A stretch of DNA of 64,000 nt. It comes from an uncultured Rhodospirillales bacterium (GTDB lineage Bacteria; Pseudomonadota; Alphaproteobacteria; Acetobacterales; Acetobacteraceae). The notes beneath the pieces were generated by a model. That model was given only the letters and a program-made list of their open reading frames with translations, did not search any database and was not told the origin of the DNA. The position numbers and the translations under genes are program-made. Positions 58,494-64,000 of this stretch are shown here, piece by piece; position 1 is the stretch's first letter; each line of letters opens with the position of its first letter. The DNA lies in contig CAILMF010000063.1 of the NCBI GenBank assembly GCA_903835235.1, positions 1 through 64,000 on the forward strand. The letters are read 5' to 3'.

Positions 58494-59810
58494 TCAGACT
58501 ACCGCAGGCCGCGCCAGCCCGTAATGCCCGCGCAGCGTTTCCGCCGTGTACTCCGTGCGGAACAACCCGCGCCGCTGCAGCAGCGGGATCACCTGGCTGG
58601 CAAAGACCTCCAGCGATGCCGGCAGCACCGGCGGCATGACGTTGAAGCCATCCGCCGCGCCCTCCGCGCACCAATCGGCGATCAGGTCGGCAATCTGCTC
58701 CGGCGTACCGGCCGTCACGTAGTGCCCGCGCGCCCCGGCCAGGTAGCTCAGCAACTGCCGCAGCGTCGGCTTCTCCCGCCGCACCAGGCCGACGATCACC
58801 TCGGTACGGCTGCGCGCCGCCTGCACCGTATCGGGGTCGGGGAAGTCCTCTGGCGAGAGCGGCTTGTCCATCGGCAAATGGGAGAAGTCATGCCCGCCGA
58901 AGCGCCCGCTGAGCCGTTTGCGGCCGACCTCGGGGTCGCTCAGGTCGTCCAGCTCGCGCGCCAGGCGCTGCGCCTCGGCTTCGGTACCGCCGATGACCGG
59001 GGAGAGGCCGGGCAGGATCACCACCTGGCTGGGGTCGCGCCCCTCGGCCACCGCCAGCGCCTTCAGCTCCTTGTAGAATTGCTGCGCCGTCAGCTTTTCC
59101 ATCTGCGCGGTGAACACCGCTTCCGCATGGCGCGCGGCGAAGCGACGGCCGGTCTCCGACGACCCCGCCTGCACGAAGACCGGCCGGCCCTGCGGCCCGC
59201 GCGGCAGGTTCAGCGGCCCGGCCACCTGGTATTGCGCGCCCACATGGTTGGGCGGCCGCAGCGCGCCATCGCGCAGGTAGCGGCCGTGCGCGCGGTCATC
59301 CAGCACGGCGTCATCCGCCCAGGAATCCCACAGCCCCTTGACCACGGCCATGAACTCTTCGGCGCGCTCGTAGCGGTCCGCGTGGCTGACCTGCGCCGCG
59401 TCACCGAAGTTGCGCGCCGCCGCCGCCAGCCAGCTGGTCACGATGTTCCAGCCGATGCGCCCACCGGTGATGTGGTCCAGCGAGGCAAATTGCCGCGCCA
59501 GGTTGAACGGCTCGGTATAGGTGGTGGAGCAGGTGCCGATCAGCCCGATATGCGTCGTCGCCATGCTCAGCGCCGCCAGCGCGGTCACCGGCTCCAGCCA
59601 GGTGCGCGGGGCGCGGGCCACGTCATCGCCCAACGCCAGCTGGTCGGCCAGGAAGATGCTGTCGAACTTCGCCGCCTCCGCCAGGCGCGCGCACTCCGCG
59701 TAGAAGCGGATATCCGTCAGCGGCAGCGTCGAGGCGCCGGGATGCCGCCAGGATGCCTCATGGTGGCCGCGGCTCTGGATGAACAGGTTCAGGTGGATCA
59801 TGGCGCTCAC
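58494..59810 (-). CDS. LLM-class flavin monooxygenase, NtaA/SnaA/DszA group
   Basis: 438 residues from a GTG at 59810 overlapping the dioxygenase stop (GTGA); an ATG at 59801 would drop three codons. It shows the bacterial-luciferase-like barrel with the NtaA-group features: M-I-H-L-N-L-F near the start, S-W-R-H-P near residue 21, A-R-Q-F-A-S-L-D-H-I-T-G-G-R-I-G-W-N-I-V-T-S and Q-A-G-S-S-E-T-G-R. FMNH2-dependent members cleave C-S bonds (DszA) or C-N bonds (NtaA). The usual separate flavin reductase is not in the window. The neighbouring TauD-like gene makes an organosulfur or amino-polycarboxylate substrate likely. Confidence 0.9.
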   Translation of the reverse strand: MSAMIHLNLFIQSRGHHEASWRHPGASTLPLTDIRFYAECARLAEAAKFDSIFLADQLALGDDVARAPRTWLEPVTALAALSMATTHIGLIGTCSTTYTEPFNLARQFASLDHITGGRIGWNIVTSWLAAAARNFGDAAQVSHADRYERAEEFMAVVKGLWDSWADDAVLDDRAHGRYLRDGALRPPNHVGAQYQVAGPLNLPRGPQGRPVFVQAGSSETGRRFAARHAEAVFTAQMEKLTAQQFYKELKALAVAEGRDPSQVVILPGLSPVIGGTEAEAQRLARELDDLSDPEVGRKRLSGRFGGHDFSHLPMDKPLSPEDFPDPDTVQAARSRTEVIVGLVRREKPTLRQLLSYLAGARGHYVTAGTPEQIADLIADWCAEGAADGFNVMPPVLPASLEVFASQVIPLLQRRGLFRTEYTAETLRGHYGLARPAVV

Positions 59811-60856
59811 CAGCTGCCATCCAGCGGCGCCGAAAGCGGCACGCCCGCCACGCGGATGCCGGCCGGGCGGCCCTTGGCCGTGCTGCCCTGCCAGGCCCGC
59901 GTGTACACTTCCGGCAAGGCAGGCCCATCCGCGCAGGCCAGCCACAGCCGGAACAGGTGGCGGCGGTTCTCCGGCTCGGCAAAGTCCTCATAGGCCGTGC
60001 GCGAATGCATGATGGTGTGGTTGCTGACCCACTGCATGTCGCCGGGGCGGAAATCCATGTCCAGGTGAATGGCCGGGTCTTCCGCCAGCGCATCCAGCGC
60101 GTCGCAGGCGGCTTCCAGCGCCGGCGTGCTGCGCGGCACCTCCGGGAAGCGCTGCGCCTTGCGCATCGCGCTGCGGACATAGGTGGCGACAACGCTGCCA
60201 TCCGGCATCGGGTTGAACACCGGCACGGCATACCAGGGCTCGGCACCATCGGGCACCTCGCCACGGCGGTCGCGATACGCTGGCTTGAGCAGTTCCGGCA
60301 GCAGGTCGGGGTGGCGGGCCAGCATCTCGTTGAACAGGGTGGAGGAGCTGACCAGGCTGGACTTGCCGCCGGCCTTGCTCGGCTTGATGCACAGCAGGGC
60401 CACGATGTCGGAGCTGTCGCAGTGGTAGGGCAGCCGCGCCGCGGTCTGGTAGCCACGATGGTTCGGCTGGGCGTAGTCGGCGCCGATATCCTTCACATGG
60501 CCGAGGATATGCCCCATCGCGTTCTGCGACACCGGCTCGCCGATCAGCGTGCCCAGGCCGAAATAGGCGATGGCGCATTGTCGGATCGACCAGCGTTCCA
60601 CCGGCACGCCGCGGACCAGCAAAAAGCCGCGGCCGCGCAGCGTGGCCTCGCGGATTTCGCTGACCAGCGGTGCCAGGCCGGGCACGTCCAGATGGCTGGC
60701 GTCGATGGCGGCAATGTCGATGCCGGTCGCGTCCAGCTTGCGGACGGCGGCGTGCAGTTCCTCGATCTCGGTCTCGCGCAGTGGGCGCAGCCAATCCGTG
60801 CGCTGCGCCATCTCGGCGCCGTACCAGGCCTGCGAGCCCTTCACCGGTTGCAGCAT
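59807..60856 (-). CDS. TauD/TfdA-family 2-oxoglutarate/Fe(II) dioxygenase (3)
   Basis: 349 residues from the ATG at 60856 (GGAGGGACGGCC upstream). The Fe triad is in L-P-Y-H-C-D-S-S-D and the distal His in V-S-N-H-T-I-M-H-S-R. N-terminal Q-A-W-Y-G-A-E-M-A-Q-R-T-D-W is shared with the paralogue at 53405-54484. The operon position, 44 nt after the class V aminotransferase and overlapping the LLM monooxygenase, places two different oxygenases next to each other. Confidence 0.9.
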   Translation of the reverse strand: MLQPVKGSQAWYGAEMAQRTDWLRPLRETEIEELHAAVRKLDATGIDIAAIDASHLDVPGLAPLVSEIREATLRGRGFLLVRGVPVERWSIRQCAIAYFGLGTLIGEPVSQNAMGHILGHVKDIGADYAQPNHRGYQTAARLPYHCDSSDIVALLCIKPSKAGGKSSLVSSSTLFNEMLARHPDLLPELLKPAYRDRRGEVPDGAEPWYAVPVFNPMPDGSVVATYVRSAMRKAQRFPEVPRSTPALEAACDALDALAEDPAIHLDMDFRPGDMQWVSNHTIMHSRTAYEDFAEPENRRHLFRLWLACADGPALPEVYTRAWQGSTAKGRPAGIRVAGVPLSAPLDGSW

Positions 60857-60900
60857 GGCCGTCCCTCCGCTTCTTGGGCGGAAGCCTAGGCCCGGCGCGG

Positions 60901-62028
60901 TCAGCCCGGCAAGCTGGCCAGCAGCGCCTCGGCCACGCGGTCCACTGCTTCCCCGCCGTTGTAGCCATGGAAGCTGATGCGGATGCGCCCGCGCCCGCCC
61001 CAGGCCCAGACGCCTTTCGCGTACATCGCCTCCACCACCGCATCGGCCTGCGGGTGTTCCACGCAAACACTGGCACCGTGCCGCGCCGGGTCCTGCGGCG
61101 TGATGCTGGCAATGCCCGCCTGCGCCAGCCTGGCCAGCAGCGAGGTGGTCAGCCGCTGCACATGCGCCTGTACCGCCTGGGCGTCGTATTGCCGCAGATA
61201 GCCCATCGCCTCGTTCAGCACATAGATCGGCGCATGCGCGGGGTTGCCGCGGGTGAAGCGCATCGCGTCCGGCTTCAGCTGCAGGCCACCGACATAATCC
61301 GGCCGGCCGCCGCCGATGATGCTGTTGCCGGTGATGTTGAACCACCCCGCCGAGGCCGGCGCCCAACCCGGCTGCCGCGCCCGATTCCAGTAGGCGATGG
61401 CGACGCCGGTGGTGCCCAGCATCCACTTGTAGCAGGCGCTGAAGGCGAAGTCGGTGACGGCGGCATCAATGGGCATCCAGCCCGCGCCCTGGGTGTAGTC
61501 CACCACCAGCAGGGCGCCGACGCCATCCGCCACACGGCGCAGCGCCTTGAGGTCCGGCCGCTGCGCGTTGAGGTAGGACACGGCGGAGACCACGATCATC
61601 CGCGTCCGCGCATCCACCTGAGCGGCGACGGCGGCAGGGTCCATCACATCGGCGAAGCGCAGTTCCGGCCTGGGGTCATGCCGCAGCGCCAGCGGCCCGA
61701 CATCTGAGGGGTACTCATCGGGGTCCAGCACCACGTTGTCGCCGGAGCGCCAGTCCAGGCTTTCCACCAGCAGGGCCACGCCCTCGGCGACGTTGCTGAC
61801 GAAGCCGATATCGCCGGGCTGCACGCCCCACATGGCGGCGGCGCCTTCGCGGGCGCGCTCGATCTGCGCCTCCTGCGGCGCGCGGCCCATATGGCCCAGG
61901 CTCTTGTCCTGGGCATAGGCCTCAAAGGCACGGGCGTGACGCTTCAGGAAGGGCGTCTCGCCGGCGGCGCAGACATGCGTCACGCCCTCAGGCAGGCGGA
62001 ATTCGGCGGGGTCGAAGAGCGGCTTCAT
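60901..62028 (-). CDS. Class V aminotransferase-family PLP enzyme
   Basis: 375 residues from the ATG at 62028, overlapping the upstream stop (ATGA). Fold-type I motifs: N-V-A-E-G-V-A-L-L-V-E, D-E-Y-P-S near 105, L-L-V-V-D-Y-T-Q-G-A-G (PLP Asp), and the Schiff-base Lys in F-S-A-C-Y-K-W-M-L-G-T-T-G. It is most like the isopenicillin-epimerase/cysteine-desulfurase-like and ergothioneine-type C-S lyase members; no conserved desulfurase Cys loop is evident, so racemase or lyase are equally possible. The operon partners (dioxygenase, flavin monooxygenase) fit a C-S or C-N cleaving pathway. Confidence 0.88.
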   Translation of the reverse strand: MKPLFDPAEFRLPEGVTHVCAAGETPFLKRHARAFEAYAQDKSLGHMGRAPQEAQIERAREGAAAMWGVQPGDIGFVSNVAEGVALLVESLDWRSGDNVVLDPDEYPSDVGPLALRHDPRPELRFADVMDPAAVAAQVDARTRMIVVSAVSYLNAQRPDLKALRRVADGVGALLVVDYTQGAGWMPIDAAVTDFAFSACYKWMLGTTGVAIAYWNRARQPGWAPASAGWFNITGNSIIGGGRPDYVGGLQLKPDAMRFTRGNPAHAPIYVLNEAMGYLRQYDAQAVQAHVQRLTTSLLARLAQAGIASITPQDPARHGASVCVEHPQADAVVEAMYAKGVWAWGGRGRIRISFHGYNGGEAVDRVAEALLASLPG

Positions 62029-62537
62029 AACGCCAGCTTGAGCCGTGGCCAGCGCGAAGGCCAGCCCTTCTCCTGCGCCCGGCGCCGCAGCTCCGCCAGC
62101 CGGGCCGGGTCGGCCGCGGCATCCGGCGAGGGCCGCAGCACCAGGCCCAGCAGGTCGTCCAACCCGTGCGGCGCCATCACCTCCACGCCTTGCGGCCCCA
62201 GGCGCGCGGCCACGCCGGTGGCGGTTTCCAGCCAATGCGCCAGCGCGTCGGCCGTGCTGGTGTAGGGCGGGTGGCGGTTGCGCAGATGCATCCGCGCCTG
62301 GTTCTTCACCGACCAGTCCAGCGCCGGCATCGCCTGCCGCAGCAGCGCCTCCAGCGCCGCGTCCTCCGCCGCCGTCGCCCGCGCGCGGTCGAACCAGACC
62401 ACGTCGACATCCTCGGGCGGGTTGGTGTCGAAGGCGAAGCCGCTCAGCGCGTCCCAGACCCGGTTGCGCAGGAAGCCGGCACCGATCCAGGCATCCGGCA
62501 GGCCCAACGCCGCCACCGCGCGTAGCGGCGCCATCAT
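62025..62537 (-). CDS. Nucleotidyltransferase-family protein (COG3575-like)
   Basis: 170 residues from the ATG at 62537. G-L-P-D-A-W-I-G-A-G-F-L-R-N-R-V-W-D and D-V-D-V-V-W-F-D match the small nucleotidyltransferase-like family whose members are often called DUF925. The family N-terminus starts earlier: L-D-I-P-G-F-I-A-A-Q-P-A precedes the ATG in frame, back to a CTG at 62573 and a TAG (stop of the Bug gene). A CTG start is therefore possible. Its cellular role is unknown, and it is coupled to the aminotransferase by a 4-nt overlap. Confidence 0.8.
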   Translation of the reverse strand: MMAPLRAVAALGLPDAWIGAGFLRNRVWDALSGFAFDTNPPEDVDVVWFDRARATAAEDAALEALLRQAMPALDWSVKNQARMHLRNRHPPYTSTADALAHWLETATGVAARLGPQGVEVMAPHGLDDLLGLVLRPSPDAAADPARLAELRRRAQEKGWPSRWPRLKLAL

Positions 62538-62576
62538 GGCCGGCTGCGCGGCGATGAAACCCGGGATGTCCAGGCG

Positions 62577-63560
62577 CTACTCCACCGTCATCTGCAACTC
62601 CGCCACCAGCGGCCGCACCTGCGCCACCTGGGCGCGCACCGCGGCGCCGAAGACCTCCGGCGTGTCGCCACCAGGCTCGGCGCCCAGGTCCAGGATGCGC
62701 TGGCGCAGCGCGGGATGCTGCGCGGCGGCGGCGATCTCGCGGTGCAGCCGCGCCAGCACCGGCGCCGGCGTTTGCGCGGGGGCGAAGAAGCCGTTCCAGC
62801 CAAGCAGTTCCAGGTTGGGGTAGCCCAGCTCGCGCACCGTCGGCACGTCCGGCAGCGCGCTGGCGCGTTGCGCGGCCAAGGTCGCCATCGGCCGCAACTC
62901 CCCGGCGCGGATGCGCGCCAGCGAGGAGGAAAGCTGGTCGCCGCCGAACTGGATGCGGCCGGCCAGCATCTCCTGCACCAGCGGCGCGGCGCCGCGGAAC
63001 GGCACGTGCTCCATGCGGATCTGCGCGTCGCGCTTCAGCACCTCGCCCACCAGGTTCATCGTGCTGCCGGGGCCGGTGCTGCCGTAGAAGGCCTGGGTCG
63101 GATGCGCGCGGGCCCAATCGACGAAGCCGCGCAGGTCGCTGGCGCCGACGCCGGGGATGGCCAGCAGCATCATCGGCACGTTGGCACCCATGGAGATCGG
63201 CGCGAAGTCACGCTCGATGCTGTGCGGCGCGCGGCCGAGGCGTTCCAGCGCCGCCGTGGTGGTGCTGAAGGTCAGGTTGTGGAACAGCAGCGTGTAGCCA
63301 TCCGGCGCCGCCTTGGCGACGACATCGGCGCCGATGCTGCCGCCACCGCCGCCGCGGTTCTCCACCAGCACCGGCTGGCCCATGGTCTCGCTCATCCGCT
63401 GCGCGAAGAGCCGCGCCAGGATATCCGTGGTGCCGCCGGCCGGGAACGGCACGACGATGCGGATGGGCTTGCTGGGGTAGGCTTCCTGCGCGCGGGCCGC
63501 CCAAGGGGCGAACAGGGGCGCAAGGGCGGCAGCGGCGAGCAGCGTGCGGCGCGTGGTCAT
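62577..63560 (-). CDS. Bug-family periplasmic substrate-binding protein (7)
   Basis: 327 residues from the ATG at 63560 with GGAGGA 6 nt upstream. A twin-Arg-like signal (M-T-T-R-R-T-L-L-A-A-A-A-L-A-P-L) is followed by Y-P-S-K-P-I-R-I-V-V-P-F-P-A-G-G-T-T-D, an archetypal Bug loop. It is the first gene of the six-gene operon running to 57363, so its ligand is probably the substrate that the dioxygenase, flavin monooxygenase and PLP enzymes degrade. Confidence 0.92.
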   Translation of the reverse strand: MTTRRTLLAAAALAPLFAPWAARAQEAYPSKPIRIVVPFPAGGTTDILARLFAQRMSETMGQPVLVENRGGGGGSIGADVVAKAAPDGYTLLFHNLTFSTTTAALERLGRAPHSIERDFAPISMGANVPMMLLAIPGVGASDLRGFVDWARAHPTQAFYGSTGPGSTMNLVGEVLKRDAQIRMEHVPFRGAAPLVQEMLAGRIQFGGDQLSSSLARIRAGELRPMATLAAQRASALPDVPTVRELGYPNLELLGWNGFFAPAQTPAPVLARLHREIAAAAQHPALRQRILDLGAEPGGDTPEVFGAAVRAQVAQVRPLVAELQMTVE

Positions 63561-63729
63561 GCGGCATCCTCCGGATTTTTGCGCAGCATAGGGTCTGATC
63601 GTCGCCGAAGGAAACACGCCCCTGCCGCCAGCCATCGGCCGATTTGCCACACGATGAAACTTGCGCGGACGCAAGGCGGACCAGCACCGAAGCTGCTAAG
63701 TCCGGCACGGGACAACCGGGGACCATCAC

Positions 63730-64000
63730 ATGGCCAGGCGCAACCTGATCGGCAGCTGGATCGACGACGTGCTCAACGCCGACGCACGCCTGGGCATGGC
63801 GGTTCCCGCCGAGGTGGTCGGCGGCTGGGGCCAGGACACGCTGACCGGCGGCAGCGGCAGCGACAAGCTGCGTGGCGGCCTGCAAGGCGACCTTCTGGTC
63901 GGCGGCGGTGGCGAGGACTGGCTGTTCGGCGGCGCCGGCGACGACACGCTGATCTCCGGCGATGGCAGCGCCATGCGCGGCGGTGACGGCGACGACACCC
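63730..64000 (+). CDS. RTX-type calcium-binding repeat protein, 5' part
   Basis: 90 codons visible before the window ends. From about residue 38 there are nonapeptide G-G-x-G-x-D repeats: T-G-G-S-G-S-D, R-G-G-L-Q-G-D, V-G-G-G-G-E-D, F-G-G-A-G-D-D, R-G-G-D-G-D-D. These form a calcium-loaded beta-roll, seen in type I-secreted adhesins, proteases and lipases. The N-terminal ~35 residues (M-A-R-R-N-L-I-G-S-W-I-D-D-V-L) have no signal peptide, as expected for type I secretion, whose signal is C-terminal. The catalytic or adhesive part lies beyond the window. Confidence 0.85.
   Translation, partial: MARRNLIGSWIDDVLNADARLGMAVPAEVVGGWGQDTLTGGSGSDKLRGGLQGDLLVGGGGEDWLFGGAGDDTLISGDGSAMRGGDGDDT

Overview
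The window is high-GC bacterial DNA. Gene repertoire and codon use suggest an alphaproteobacterium of the Acetobacteraceae (Roseomonas-like). The reasons are a PhaR polyhydroxyalkanoate regulator, a TreS-maltokinase fusion with a long two-module GlgE, tandem AspC-type aminotransferases, and an abundance of orphan Bug/TctC substrate-binding proteins, with seven here and no TctA/TctB membrane partner. This assignment is inference from gene content; no rRNA gene or other phylogenetic marker was used. I saw no tRNA, rRNA, CRISPR array or transposase.

Layout. 1-3.5 kb: edge of a PHA-associated locus (partial gene, phaR), an XRE-type regulator with two palindromes upstream, a membrane protein with a proline-rich linker, and a 325-bp array of 53-55 bp tandem repeats that fold as hairpins. 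3.5-5 kb: dihydropyrimidinase/hydantoinase. 5-20.4 kb: a six-gene minus-strand operon, glgE-treS/maltokinase-glgB-treZ-malQ-treY, in which every junction is a 4-nt ATGA or GTGA overlap. It encodes the GlgE route (trehalose to maltose to maltose-1-phosphate to alpha-glucan, with GlgB branching) and the TreYZ route (alpha-glucan back to trehalose), so one transcript could run a trehalose/alpha-glucan cycle. 20.6-24 kb: AtzG-like/AtzE-like amidase, cupin, hemN. 24-37 kb: small catabolic cassettes, each with a Bug protein: a 2-oxoglutarate dioxygenase/Bug/ThDP-enzyme operon; an orphan molybdenum hydroxylase large subunit divergent from a Bug gene across two identical operator-like palindromes; and a lactonase/dehydrogenase/carboxymuconolactone-decarboxylase-family operon divergent from a fluoroacetate-dehalogenase-like hydrolase and another Bug gene. 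37-43.4 kb: tandem class I aminotransferases and a polyamine-type ABC transporter (potF-potA-potB-potC order). 43.6-48.3 kb: an isolated phage-tail-like cassette dominated by a 1057-residue beta-helix tailspike/tail-fibre protein. 48.4-49.2 kb: an FNR-type regulator with four cluster cysteines and an FNR-like box upstream. 49.2-63.6 kb: more catabolic genes, including a six-gene operon (Bug, nucleotidyltransferase-like, class V aminotransferase, TauD-like dioxygenase, LLM flavin monooxygenase, DSD1-type PLP enzyme) that reads like an undescribed degradation pathway. The window ends inside an RTX-type calcium-binding repeat protein.

The overall picture is a free-living heterotroph with reserve and osmoprotectant metabolism (PHA, glycogen, trehalose) and a broad set of small-molecule scavenging cassettes. 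Most operons are packed with 1-4 nt overlaps, which makes several non-ATG starts (GTG, TTG) likely; these starts are chosen by overlap and ribosome-binding-site logic and are inferences.
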